Source of the DNA: Siphonodentalium dalli
Lineage: Eukaryota; Mollusca; Scaphopoda; Gadilida; Siphonodentaliidae
DNA length: 64,000 bases
Assembly: GCA_032622095.1 (NCBI GenBank)
Contig: CP136063.1
Coordinates: 267,273,426 to 267,337,425, forward strand
Direction: 5' to 3'
Part shown: in pieces, positions 22,901 through 35,715 of the stretch
How positions within the stretch are numbered: position 1 is the stretch's first letter
Layout: each line of letters starts with the position of its first letter
The notes under the pieces: model-generated
Database searches by the model: none
What the model was told of the DNA's origin: nothing
What the model saw: the letters and a program-made list of their open reading frames with translations, nothing else
Position numbers and translations under genes: made by a program

Positions 22901-23310
22901 ATTTTATATTTTTCGCACATTTACCGACTGTGAGTTGGTGAAATTTAGCAATGAAGAGATTAAGGATTACCAGATTAATTAGTGTCATGTGAGGCAATTT
23001 GAGATCCATTTGACATCAATAAGATCTTTTTGGCAACTTGGCATTGTGTAATATGTGTGACACATTCCAAAAGTCAAAGAAAATAAAAAAATCATAAAAT
23101 ATATATTTCTCTTGAGTTTGGTGAAGATTGTAATGATGCTCACTCTGTGATCAAATCAATAATTATGTTGGTTATATGTCATTGGCTGTATTATAAGGAA
23201 AATTGTATGTGATACATTTGAATCTGCAAAATATGCCATACTGTAGACGAATTAATCTTTTATAAATGACTTTGATGAGTTTTCCAAACCAGTCAGATTA
23301 TATCAAGAAT

Positions 23311-23458
23311 AATCAACTGTTTTTGATGATTACAGGAAATAATTCACGAGGGGAGCCGGGCCTGGTAAAACCTGAGTGAGCAAAGCGAACGAGGATATTA
23401 CCCATAGGACCGGCTCCCCGAGTGAATTATGTCGCGTAATCATCAAAACCAATTGATT
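23311..23458. repeat. Foldback with GC-rich centre
   Basis: AATCAACTGTTTTTGATGAT / ATCATCAAAACCAATTGATT ends; inner GGGGAGCCGG / CCGGCTCCCC. Confidence 0.75.
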
Positions 23459-23769
23459 ATACTGTTTATTACACACTTTCCACCACTAAAAGCCGCTAAT
23501 TCTAAAGATAATATGCAACAAAATATTTCCCGATCAGCTTACCATGGACGTAATTCACAGGTGACATCACTTTTAATTCAGCGAGAAATCCTTATAAATC
23601 ACGGTGTGTAATAGAACATCTTAATCCAAGTTTAAGAACGTCAAGATTTTATGTTCACAAATAGAAGTGCAGCTGTTAATTTCCAGACTTGACTCGTCAT
23701 CATGATCGCTTGAAAACAACAATGAACAAATCGTCATGAACACATTTCCATTCAATATAAAGTGGCACT

Positions 23770-23877
23770 GCTTGCATTCTCTCCCTTGGGTGCCTATGGG
23801 AGACTCGTATATTTAAAATAATCATTGGCACAGGGTTTTCGCAAAATTTCAGGAAGCTCCAGCCATCAAAGGGTTAA
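23770..23877. mobile_element. D-shell MITE right fragment
   Basis: Half hairpin, then GGTTTTCGCAAAATTTCAGG and CTCCAGCCATCAAAGGGTTAA. Confidence 0.65.
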
Positions 23878-24264
23878 CTTTTCCCCAACTGATTGATGCC
23901 ATTGCCGTGGAAACCATATTTTTTCCTGACACATGATCCCCCCCCCCACCCAGGCACCCTCCCCTCCAAAATGTTTCCCCTATAATTGAACAACATATGT
24001 ATGAAGTTTCATACTTTAGTCACTAAAGTCACAATATCATGATTGTTTAGGTCTATTAAAGGGACCCCAAGGTTGAACCACTCTATAACCAACTGAGTTC
24101 AATTGCTTCTCTATCATCTTGTAAGTGGCGATCTTTAGATCTTGGGGATGGTGGTTGGACCACTATAAAATTCTTACTAACATCTGACAAATTGCAACAA
24201 TACTATATTGCCAAGTCTTTTCACATCAGGTCAGATTACAGTAAGCACTACAATTAAGTATTCG

Positions 24265-24463
24265 TGAGCTGGGCTGGTGCAACATTAAAAATCCTGTGCC
24301 AGTGCATTCTCTTATATATGCGAGTATATATTTAGGGAACCTCGCATATATAAAAAAATGCACTGGCTTACAAGGTCAAGGTATACATTGATTGGCCCAT
24401 GTATTCTCTTGTATATGCGAGACTCCCTATGGGAGACTCGCGTATTTAAGAGAATTCATCCCA
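24265..24463. mobile_element. D-type element, both ends eroded
   Basis: GAGCTGGGCTGGTGCAACAT, then two hairpins (about 24299-24366 and 24393-24460). Confidence 0.65.
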
Positions 24464-24487
24464 ACCACCCAATAGTATGCACACTGG

Positions 24488-25474
24488 AGATTGTCACCTT
24501 TATAAACAGTAGAAATCTATCACAGTATGTTGGTTTATAAACAGTAGAAATCTATCACAGTATGTTGGTTGCTTTATAACAGTAGAAATCTATCACAGTA
24601 TGTTGGTTGCTTTATAAACAGTAGAAATCTATCACAGTATGTTGGTTGCTTTATAACAGTAGAAATCTATCACAGTATGTTGGTTTATAAACAGTAGAAA
24701 TCTATCACAGTATGTTGGTTTATAAACAGTAGAAATCTATCACAGTATGTTGGTTGCTTTATAACAGTAGAAATCTATCACAGTATGTTGGTTGCTTTAT
24801 AACAGTAGAAATCTATCACAGTATGTTGGTTGCTTTATAACAGTAGAAATCTATCACAGTATGTTGGTTTATAAACAGTAGAAATCTATCACAGTATGTT
24901 GGTTTATAAACAGTAGAAATCTATCACAGTATGTTGGTTTATAAACAGTAGAAATCTATCACAGTATGTTGGTTTATAAACAGTAGAAATCTATCACAGT
25001 ATGTTGGTTTATAAACAGTAGAAATCTATCACAGTATGTTGGTTTATAAACATTAGAAATCTATCGCAGTATGTTGGTTTATAAACAGTAGAAATCTATC
25101 ACAGTATGTTGGTTTACCTTTATAAACAGTAGAAATCTATCACAGTATGTTGGTTTATAAACAGTAGAAATCTATCACAGTATGTTGGTTGATTGTCACC
25201 TTTATAAACAGTAGAAATCTATCACAGTTATGTTGGTTGATTGTCACCTTTATAAACAGTAGAAATCTATCACAGTTATGTTGGTTGATTGTCACCTTTA
25301 TAAACAGTAGAAATCTATCACAGTATGTTGGTTGATTGTCACCTTTATAAACAGTAGAAATCTATCACAGTATGTTGGTTGATTGTCACCTTTATAAACA
25401 GTAGAAATCTATCACAGTTATGTTGGTTGATTGTCACCTTTATAAACAGTAGAAATCTATCACAGAATGTTGGT
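24488..25474. repeat. About 35-47-bp minisatellite, some 27 copies, with three linker types
   Basis: Core AACAGTAGAAATCTATCACA, then GTATGTTGG. Linkers are GTTTATA, GTTGCTTTAT, or TTGATTGTCACCTTTATA; the last dominates at the right end (25190-25470). Located in the intergenic region. Confidence 0.93.
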
Positions 25475-25564
25475 TGCAAATTAATGGCAATGTATCCACT
25501 CCGCTTGATACTAATTTTATGTTTATTTTAGGTGTTCAGTATTTGGAATTTAGTTTTTTTTAAT

Positions 25565-25953
25565 TTAACCCTTTACCCAACAAAGCGGCCAAAACCGGCC
25601 AAATAAAGCTTCAACAGCCTAAAATATCTTCGGTCTGTCTCAATAACACCATACAAATATGGATATCATTGGAACCGGTTCATTGACCACATTGTGATGG
25701 TTACAGTTATGCCCTGTGCCAATGCATTCTCTTATATATGCGAGTCAACCATAGGTCGCCTCGCATATATAAGAGAATGCATTGGCCTAAAAAAATCTTT
25801 TTTTACCATTTTTTCTTACATTCTTTAACAATTTTATAATTTTTAATGTGTTAAGCCAATGCATTCTCTTATATATGCGAGGCGACCTATGGTCGACTCG
25901 CATATATAAGAGAATGCATTGGCACAGGGCCCTTCTGTTGGGTAAAGGGTTAA
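25565..25953. mobile_element. A-shell MITE 5, inverted
   Basis: TTAACCCTTTACCCAACAAA ... GGGTAAAGGGTTAA with TTAA at both ends and two intact hairpins (about 25716-25785 and 25855-25924). Confidence 0.85.
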
Positions 25954-26299
25954 GTGAAAATTTCAATTCTTTGAAAAAGTCATTTACTAATATTATCTCA
26001 AATTTCGCTGGTGTATACCCTTCAGGGGACATTAACAGTACAGGTGGACAGTATTAAATTTGACATTCCAAATGTTAGGTAATCATCTTTTCGGAGGAAA
26101 CTTGGCTTTGATGATGTGCAATAGTATATAATACACTCCAAAAACAAAACCTGTGTATACTCAGGTCTGATTCTTAAAGGCGGTATTAATGTCATCCAGA
26201 AATGACCAGTTATTTGCGGCTATCTCGAGAATGGGTTTATTGGCAAATACAATATAAATCGGTAAATAGATCAGTTGTCACAAAACACACACACCTTAA

Positions 26300-29200
26300 T
26301 AGTCTAGGCTGTGCTGGGGGGTGATCGTCGCACATCGGGGGAATTTATGCGACCATCATTTTCTTATGGGAAAATTACTCTAGTTTTCGAATTCAGAGGG
26401 CGCCGAGCCGAGATAGGTGACAAAATATAACTTTTCACTATGTTTCATAGGGTACCCTACCTAAAAAATGACATATTTTCAAAGGTTAACAGGCATTGGC
26501 CAACTGGTTAACAGGGCAGCAACATCGGAAAGATTGTAAACATATATGCAAATTATGGAACGAATATAGACACTTAATCAGATTCAACATCGTTTTTCTG
26601 CTTTCGTTCTGATTTCGTGACGTCATGGTAAAATATGTAGCGTGACGCGTCAAACATTCATGGCGATTCAGACAAAGTGTTGTGCGTCAACTCTGTGCAA
26701 AGATAGCATATCTGTCGAATTCTTCCAAGTTATATATTTTTGGAAATGGAAGGGTACCCCCTATATAATGATGTTCATACTTACATTATATCTTTCCAAG
26801 TATTGACATAATAGACAAAAACTTAACCCTCCCCCCAATTTCACAAATAACCACATATGTGTGTCCATGCAGTTTGTGTCCACCAAATAAATTGACAATG
26901 CACAGTTTACCTTTTCATATTGTGTAGAATCGTACGGCGCCACTGATAATGTAAAACATCGTTCAAATCCTAGATTAGGAAGGTAATATAAAATCCAAGA
27001 TGGCGTCCAAGATGACCGCCAATTTTTATATTGACACTCTATACACCAGATGTGTGGTAACCGGACTAGATCATCAACTCTGTGCAAATATAGCATATCT
27101 GTCGAATTCTTCCAAGTTAAATATTTTTGCAAATGGAAGGGTATTGCCAACAAAATGATGTTCCTATCTTTATTATATATCTCCAAATGGTAACCGAGAA
27201 AAGCTTAACCCTCACCCCAATTTCACAAATAGCCACTTAAATGCACCCATGCAGGTTGTTTCCAATAAAACATCGACAATGCACATTTTGTAGTGGCATA
27301 TAGGGCAGAACCATCCGGGAACATGGAGAATGTAAGATTCCGTTCAAATCCTAGATTATGAAGGTAATAAAATCCAAGATGGCGTCCAAGATGGCTGCCA
27401 AGTTTAATATCGGCACTTTGTGCACACCGAGTGTGCACACCGGTTGTAACTGATCTTTATTTCATAGAGGCTGTTTTGTAATATGTATAAGTCAACTGGT
27501 TACGTAAAACCAATGATGGAGACCAAAATGGCCGCCATAAAACTAAAAAAAAATCCGATAAAATTACCTGCTTCCGAGTTGCAATGTTATGTCATCTGCA
27601 TGTTATGAGTTTTGTAGCTTATTCGTTCGTGCATATATGTCTCTTGATAATGTGATCATAATCCAATAAAACTGTTGGCATTGAGAAATTAAATGCTCAT
27701 TTTATTTCTCAAAATCGACATGCAATGCCAAATTGCCACAATGGGATAGTGTTTCAACCTGACATCCATTTTGTGGTATACAAGTCAACGTTCTGATTGG
27801 TGGTGAAACTGCTGACTTTTATATTAGTACAATAAGAATTGAAGCTACAATGCCGACTAAATATACATATTCAATCCTCAATAACCAATGTAGGTGTCCA
27901 CGGTAATGACTCATTAGACCCGCTTACACAAACCGTCAAGCAATAACAACCAATTTAGAATCCTGATAAGTGCGGGTATGCAAAGAATGGACAATTTAAT
28001 TTATATATCTCATCAATGTTGTCAATGCGTACTGAGGTAATTGATTTTCACGTTCATTGGAGTGATGTTCTATTGAAATAACCGAAACAAATCTCAAACA
28101 AATCTGACAAAATACGTATCTGTGTCGTTATATTCTCGCTATGGTCCCATCATACGTGGATTTATGCTTATTTACTTAAGCAGTTCATTTGAGTATTTGC
28201 TTATCTGTACTTAATTCTATGCCGCTTGATATGCGTGGTTGCAGGTGTATTAATTATTTTATTGAATACACATTGACGACCAATAGTATAATTGTTGTCC
28301 TGCTAATGTACTATAGATCTTGTATGTCTGAGTAGTGGCTGATGCCTTCGGCGAGTTATATATATGCATTCGCTTCCATATTATTTTATATCTTCCCGGC
28401 TGTCCAGAATTCGCGTTGCTATCACAATATATTTAAACACATTATATGCATTCAGTATTTAACTTCATACAAGGCATTGGTCATTTTAAATAATATCAAG
28501 TTACTTGGAGCTTACCCCAAGAATGTTGTACAGAACCAACTTTCAGGTTTGGTTGGAACAGGTAGAATATTATCAAAACTGACCCCTCATTTGTAAATAC
28601 TTTAAATGATAACGGTAAGTGTGAGGCCGTGGTATTGATTGTGCTAAGTCCCATGAAATTTGGATCCATGAAAGTTGGTCTCACACTGTAGGTATCACAC
28701 GACTCTCCGTCACACGTACCCAACTATGATAATCACGTACAGTACTCGAATGGGATAAAACTATATCATCCAATTTATATATCAGTATGGAGCAATCTCG
28801 GCAATTAACCAAAGATGAAAAGTACAAGGATAAGAAAGCCACACAGTTAGAAGACGTGCTCAAAATGTCATATACTCAGTTGCTCAGCATTAGAATGATG
28901 CTTGTCATGCTAAATGTGTTCCTTTCACTGATGCTGATCCATTTCAACCAACGGGATGACACCTCGTTTGTCACATGTTACCAGCCATAGCCGCGGAATT
29001 AGTTTTTAATCAAAATAGAGTATAACCGCTACAGGTAGGACATTCTCAAGAAATATAGTAGCCGTGGAGTACTTTTAGCACAAACAATAATTAGCAGCTC
29101 CTTTGCTGCACGATCGCCAATTTTCTGCAATGGAACAACCTACGTATCTGATATATGTCAAATATTCATGATTGTGGTAATTGTCCCCAGGATACATTTT

Positions 29201-32200
29201 ACGATATGCGTTATATGTATCTGACCGAAAGCATATATGCAAGCATGCGATTATCACAAATATCAGATAATGTACATAGGTGTGGTAGTAATTGCGTGCA
29301 TTCATCTAAGTAGACGTCCCAGAAAACAACTGATTTAAATCCTTATTTTAGCTTAATATTGAGGAATTTGAAGCCGTAATGGGTCGGTATATTTTGAGTA
29401 AGTTTACCTTGTGAGCACCATACAATCAAACCAGGTTCCATCGTTGCATGTGACACACGTTCTTGTTTGAATGTTGGATTGAATGTATGACATATATAGA
29501 CAATCGCAGTCGGACATTTGATAGCTGTTGGACCTATTTGCTCATAATATGGATTCTTCTGCGACATGGGGCAAGGCATATAGTAAACTTACACATAGTA
29601 TCCCACACATATGAAACTTCGAAAGTAGCAACACCCTTTGCTTTAAGCATATTAAATTAGTAATCTCTCTACTTTATTATGTGTACACCTGGTAGGAATT
29701 TAGATCGAGATACTTCATGCTTTGAGTTATGGTAATGTACGTGTAAAATTGCACACAAATAAATGCAAACATATTTGCCCTTTGAAAACCAGTTAAGTGT
29801 TACATTTAATGAATGGATCTAGTCTCGACTAAGGTTATGCGATTGAAGTTAATTTGTCTTCAAAATTGTCGATTCTAACTCGCCACCTTATTAAATCGAA
29901 AAAAGATATATTTCTTATAATTTGAATTTAGTCCCAATATTAATAAAATTCGTCCATTTTTCTATTATATATACCCATGCCATTCAGTGCCATTTATGAA
30001 TTACTTATGATAAACAATTACTTGTTGGGAACAATCACGTATCCAGCTGAAGAGTAATTGGATTGCATCATATGATTGGTCAGGTCAATTTAATCCAACA
30101 ATACTATCACAGTGAATTAACTATTGCAACTTCTCGGCTTATCGTACTTGGCAGAAATGCCCGCACACATGTGCCAACCAACGTTTTTATAGTGTTCCCC
30201 GAGTTGACAGCTAATGATTAAATTAGGTTCACATAAGACCAGAACATCAACTTAATCGTGTCACCGGCTGTGTATATCCGATAGATGTACGTTACTCATT
30301 GCTGATAAGTACCAGCATGATGAAGTCATGTTATCGGTGGTTAAATGTCTAACGAAATTGTCTACGAGTGGATAGGCCTTATCCAATATAAAATATGGCA
30401 GAAACTTATTATTTCTTCGTCTCTTGACGAAATGGATCATGGATCATCATAACAAAACGCTCAATAGATGTATTAATATATTGTGACAGCGACGTGAAAC
30501 CTGAACTGCAGGTGTGAAATAAAATGATATGGAAGTGAGGGCATAAACCTGTGAATTAACTCGTCAACCACCCATAACTATAGTACGTTGGTGGGAAATT
30601 GATTTAAACTATCGGTTGCAACTGCGAATAGTTCATAAAATGAGTATTTGCAACGAACATGTAACCGTTTATTGTTATCTAAATCTTCAGAGTTGAGAAG
30701 TACTAAACAAATACGAATTAGAACTGCTTATGTAAACACCCATTTCCGTTCGGGGTGGCATCCCGAGGAAATGTAGAGAAAACAGTTTTAGTTCGGTCTA
30801 AATTGCTGGTGATTATTGTCCGTTATTACATTGGAACATCGCTTCTTTGAACGTAGAAACAAACTACCATGGTAAGCAGTTGACGACATTAGCGGGGTAA
30901 TGTGAACACAGTTGGCCAACATTTTCGTGTAAACAAAATATCCGCAATTATTGTAGGTCCGTTATCTCCAGACGGTTTACGATTGCGGGTCTAATGTGCT
31001 ACTAGCATGGAAAAACTCCTTTATTTATTGATAATTGAATATATAACTATTAGTGCATACACTGCATAGGCATGTTTTAATCGGCATTTTGGCTTCCATT
31101 ATTGCTATACTAATGTGGATGTTTGCAGTTGTAGCATCGTGTAGCAGAACATTGACATATATACCATCAAATGATTGGATGTCAGTTTTAAATTCGGTCC
31201 TAATTAGGCAATTTGACATTATATGATTTCGTTATTTTCGAGAAATTAATGAACGGTTACTATCTTAATGTCCCTAGTTTCTTCAGATACGGATCATGTT
31301 GGACACAATGACATATATGTACGAACAAAAAAGCTACAACAGTCATACCATGTGATTTTATTGCAACTCAGAAGTTGGTCGTTTTATCGGAACAGTTCTG
31401 TTTATTTTGGCGGCCATTTTGGTCTTCATCATCGGGTTTATGTCGCCAATTGCCTTATACGTATTAAGATACAGAGTCCATCCAAGACAAGGCCATATTA
31501 CATAAAGCACTCGCGATGATCTAGTCCGGTTACCATACATCTGGTGTATAGAGTGTCAATATAAAAATTGGCGGCCATCTTGGACGCCATCTTGGATTTT
31601 ATTACCTTCCTAATCTAGGATTTGAACGATGTTTTACATTATCAGTGTCGCCGTACGATTCCACACAACATGAAAAGGTAAACTGTGCATTGTCAATTTA
31701 TTTGGTGGACACAAACTGCTTGGGCACATATATGTGGTTATTTGTGAAATTGGGGGGAGGGTTAAGTTTTTGTCTATTATGTCAATACTTGGAAAGATAT
31801 AATGTAAGTATGAACATCATTATATAGGGGGTACCCTTCCATTTCCAAAAATATATAACTTGGAAGAATTCGACAGATATGCTATCTTTGCACAGAGTTG
31901 ACGCACAACACTTTGTCTGAATCGCCACGAATGTTTGACGCGTCACGCTACATATTTTACCATGACGTCACGAAATCAGAACGAAAGCATGAAAACGATA
32001 TTGAATCTGATTAAGTGTCTATATTCGTTCCATAATTTGCAAATATGTTTACAATCTTTCCGATGTTGATGCCCTGTTAACCAGTTGGCTAATGCCTGTT
32101 AACCTCTGAAAATATGTCATTTTTTAGGTAGGGTACCCTATGAAACATAGTGAAAAGTTATATTTTGTCACCTATCTCGGCTCGGCGCCCTCTGAATTCG

Positions 32201-32288
32201 AAAACTAGAGTAATTTTCCCATAAGAAAATGATGGTCGCATAAATTCCCCCGATGTGCGACGATCACCCCCCAGCACAGCCTAGACTA
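26300..32288. mobile_element. 6.0-kb foldback-type element with long inverted repeats, no transposase
   Basis: Outer ends TAGTCTAGGCTGTGCTGGGG (26300) and its complement (ending 32288) start arms that match almost perfectly for about 770 bp (26300-27070 against 31515-32288). The match continues, more diverged, to about 27.7/31.2 kb. TAA flanks both ends (26297-26299 and 32289-32291), a possible 3-bp target duplication. The left arm holds two tandem copies of a ~370-bp unit (about 26695-27060 and 27075-27440); the right arm holds one. The arms carry CAAGATGGCGTCCAAGATGG-type words. The interior, 27.7-31.2 kb, has only short ORFs. A 3-bp TAA would suit PIF/Harbinger, but the TIR does not identify a superfamily. 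Confidence 0.75.
28787..28990 (+). CDS. Small ORF inside the 6-kb foldback element
   Basis: 67 codons: a charged N-half (MEQSRQLTKDEKYKDKK) then a hydrophobic segment (LLSIRMMLVMLNVFLSLMLI) that could be one membrane helix. It is not recognised and does not resemble any transposase. It is listed because it is the most protein-like reading in the element's interior. Confidence 0.2.
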   Translation: MEQSRQLTKDEKYKDKKATQLEDVLKMSYTQLLSIRMMLVMLNVFLSLMLIHFNQRDDTSFVTCYQP

Positions 32289-33429
32289 TAAAGGTCGATG
32301 TAACTAGATGCGTGGATGACAGCTGGTGGGAATGGACCTTTTAATAATTACATATATTTTTTCCAATGTTGCTTAATTAATAGAACAAGCAGAAGCAGAT
32401 ATTTTCAGCCTGAATTGTTGTTATTCCATGATGTTATTGTTTTATTTATTTTATGTTATTGTAATAAATTTGTACGCAATAAAATCAAAATAGGCATTGA
32501 AATTTTTATAATTTGTTCAATGGAGTGCTTATTCCACCAAGTTACGCTAAGACTCTGCAAATATCAACATCACTCTAGCAGTAAGGCATTATGTGGTATG
32601 CGCTGCCCAGAAAAATGTTTTGCCCAATTTTTTAGCCATTTCTTAATTTGAGTGGAAATTCATTTTCAGGAAAGTGGCCAAATTGAAAAGCCAAAATATA
32701 GGATCTTTTGGAAAATCTATATTAAAAAAATAAATAAATAAACTAACAAAAATCAATGCAGAAAAAAAAAAAACTCACATGAAAACAAAATAAGTGGTCA
32801 ATTTTGAGATTAGAAAATTGACATTGCATGTCCGCACCAATGAGTTCGAGATCAATGAGATCTGCATTTTTTTGTTTTAATTGGTCTAGCTTGTATCGCA
32901 TACCAACATAAATGTGCACTGATTTGCCTTGTGTATGGGTGGTTGTTATATTGAACTCACCAAGCAGTAAAGTATTGACTCGGAAAGGATGCCTAGTATT
33001 TATTTTTTTTTAAACATTGCGGCGATGAAGGATTGTCACTTGAATGGTTGCTCTTTTATATAATTTTTTACGCAAGTTGTAAATAGTTGCTAGGTGATAG
33101 ACACTTTCATAATGTGCCAAACAGTTTTACCATGAGCAGGGACCTTCAATTTAGTGGTGTCTTGAACTCTGCCGACAGTAATTCGGAATCATTTCATACA
33201 GCTTCATTTGCTACCAACGCACGGATGCCTAACTGGATTTTTTTAAATATTTGTTTCAAATATTTTATTTCAGACTAGTTTTAGAGAATTTCAATTTTAT
33301 TGTGCTGGTGCAGTTGAAGAGTGTGAATTGTGTTCCATTCATCATCATTCTGCCACTGTGGACTTTTACTGGGAGCCTGGATCTTCATTGTGTACATGCG
33401 TTACACCAACTCTATCATGATGGACTTTA
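32289..33429. other. Intergenic, nothing recognised
   Basis: AT-rich with an A homopolymer near 32762. The 111-codon frame at 32316-32651 is not protein-like. Confidence 0.5.
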
Positions 33430-33690
33430 TGTATACAGAGTTTCGCAGTGGGCCAATCTGAATATGTGCTACAACTTGCTTTGAATAAGGAGTTTCGCAG
33501 TGCTCCGGTCTGAATATGTGTTTATGCATTGACTTTAAAGGGTATAGACTTTAATGTATAACAGAGTTTCGCGGTTCACTGATCTGAATATGTGTTTAAT
33601 TATCTCATTGCCTGCGTACAGAGTTTCGCCATTTGCTGATCTGAATATGCGCTGATACATTGACTTCAGCATGAAAGAGCTTGCACTGGT
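33430..33690. repeat. Degenerate ~75-bp tandem repeat
   Basis: About four copies of ACAGAGTTTCGC followed within 15 bases by TCTGAATATG. Confidence 0.55.
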
Positions 33691-33834
33691 GTACGGAGTT
33701 TTGTGGGGTGAATTGTTCTATGAAAGACTCAGTGCATTGCATGATGTCAGTTCATATTTCATACCTCCACAAACAACCTGGACTCAACCTAACTTCTTTC
33801 GTAACTTTCGGCCTCACATTCTGCGCTATTGTAC

Positions 33835-34223
33835 CAGCTACACATAGTGGGCTAACATAAACAAATTCACCCTCTTGGACCTCATTCTGCTTAGGCCTCA
33901 ACTGTTATGGGACACCTAGGATCAGATTGAAGTTCTCCAGTTGAAGTTGGTGATGTTCACCCATTAGTTATCACCTCAATTATGCTTTTTATCTTCTGCC
34001 AATTAGCAGATATAGAAACTGACAGAAGGGAAAAGGTAACTACAACAATGTTAATTTGAGACATATATACTTACCAGAAGATGTGCCTGAGCAGAATGAG
34101 GTCCCCAGAGGGTGAATTTGCTGATGCTATATAGCCCACTGTGACTGTGCGGGGTAGCATAACTAAATTCACCTTATGGGGACCTCATTCTGCAAATGTC
34201 AGACAGACTAAATTCAGACTTGA
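33835..34223. mobile_element. Family-F element, left hairpin half lost
   Basis: Half hairpin to 33892, spacer, hairpin 34091-34193, outer end AAATTCAGACTTGA. Followed directly by the C-shell element at 34254. Confidence 0.7.
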
Positions 34224-34253
34224 GTACAAATGCTCATTATTGAGCATGATATA

Positions 34254-34714
34254 TGTGACCCGCCATATCAAATCCAGTCGGAAGTCGGAATTTTTTTACC
34301 CTATGCCAATGCATTCTCTTATATATGCGAGTCGACCATAGGTCGCCTCGCATATATAAGAGAATGCATTGGCTTAACAATTTTTTATCATGTTTTTTAA
34401 ATAAATGTTTCTTACAATTTTTAGGACATAAAATAAAAAAACATCCATTACCCTGCAGGGAGCCCCACACATATATAGAAGCACATAGAAGAGTGTCGTC
34501 TGCTCATGTTTGTCTGGGGCTCTGTATGGGTGAAATTATAAAATTGTTAAAGAATACAAGAACAAATTATTAAAATTGTAAAAAATTGTCAGGCCAATGC
34601 ATTCTCTTATATATGCGAGGCGACCTATGGTCGACTCGCATTTATATAAGAGAATGCATTGGCACAGGGTAAAAAAATCCCGACTTCCGACTGGATTTGA
34701 TATGGCGGGTCACA
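34254..34714. mobile_element. C-shell element 1 with two core hairpins
   Basis: Inverted ends of about 50 bp, TGTGACCCGCCATATCAAAT ... ATTTGATATGGCGGGTCACA, then hairpins at 34304-34373 and 34592-34663. The spacer contains its own palindromic part, CTGCAGGGAGCCCC and GGGGCTCTG. The target duplication is unclear. Confidence 0.8.
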
Positions 34715-34825
34715 TTTATTATTTACTGCTTTTGGACGATGGAATCAATGGATGCTCATATAAGACGATCATTGATAATAATAATAATTTTTTGCTCGGC
34801 TGACCATACATTGCCTATTGGTATA

Positions 34826-34930
34826 CAGTAATGCCCTAAATAATCGACTCCTTAACCACAGCAGAATTATGGGTAATTTTAAGGATTTAGTCGGAAATAT
34901 GGCTTGTTGCCTTACATCGGAAAGCTCTCA
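34826..34930. mobile_element. Family-E left half
   Basis: TA then CAGTAATGCCCTAAATAATC, through to GGAAAGCTCTCACTGG; no second arm. Confidence 0.7.
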
Positions 34931-35100
34931 CTGGGCTGACCAAGATTAAAAACTTGTTAAAACATCTTCATTTGAAAGTTGATATATGATTATCAAACTG
35001 TCCTATGAATGGACTCATGGGTACAGTCTAATTATTTTCTTGTGTAGACAACCCACAGAAGGTGTTTTTATGCTGTCTCATGTTCAGCCATCCAGCCCTG

Positions 35101-35353
35101 TCAACCTTTTCATGATGGGAGCTATGCTAGTGCAACATTAAAGATCCTGTGCCAAAGCATTCTTGTATATATACAAGTCTGCCATAAGGAGCCTCACATA
35201 TATAAGAGAATACACTGGCTAACAAGGTCAGAAGTGTTACACTACTAAGGCCAATGTAAATACTGTTAGGCCAATGTATTCTCAATGGAAGAGAATGCAT
35301 TGGCACAGGGTTTTCACAAAATTTCAGAAAGCTCTAGTCATGAAAGGCTCAAT
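35101..35353. mobile_element. D-shell MITE, eroded
   Basis: CCTTTTCATGATGGGAGC ... GCTCTAGTCATGAAAGGCTCAA. The left hairpin is degenerate; the right one is reduced to short arms. Confidence 0.65.
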
Positions 35354-35662
35354 TAGCATTGGCTATCGGCTGAGCTGAGGTCAAGGAAAAAAGAAACTGT
35401 CGATTATTTCAGAAGCTGCCTATACTTTGTGCAAAACTTAACCAAATTGCTGTGGGTGTTTCATTATTGATACATTATGTTTAGTCTTCAAACAACATGA
35501 AAGCTATACTTGTTGAATGTTTAGTTAGTAAAACAAGGACTAGATAACGAAGACTATATGGTTTATTGGGAATCAATTATTTTAAAACAGACCCAAAACA
35601 GAGTCTGAGAGCCAAGCACCAAAACTCTTCTAAAGTCTACACCCCCTCCCCCACCCCAAACC

Positions 35663-35715
35663 CATTTGGGGGACCTCATTCTTCAAATGTGAGACACACT
35701 ATATCCAGACTTGGT
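35663..35715. mobile_element. Family-F end fragment
   Basis: GGGGGACCTCATTCTTCAAA ... ATCCAGACTTGG only. Confidence 0.55.

Noticed and set aside
15873-25474. Regular direct repeats that could suggest a CRISPR array
   Set aside because: Units are contiguous or have near-identical linkers, not unique spacers, and the window is eukaryotic.
26761-31827. 141-codon frame at 27186-26761 (minus) and its partner at 31645-31827 (plus)
   Set aside because: Both come from the inverted arms of the 6-kb foldback element and differ where the arms have indels; no recognisable domain.
32316-32651. 111-codon frame
   Set aside because: AT-rich sequence giving Phe/Ile/Cys-rich text with no family resemblance or splice context.
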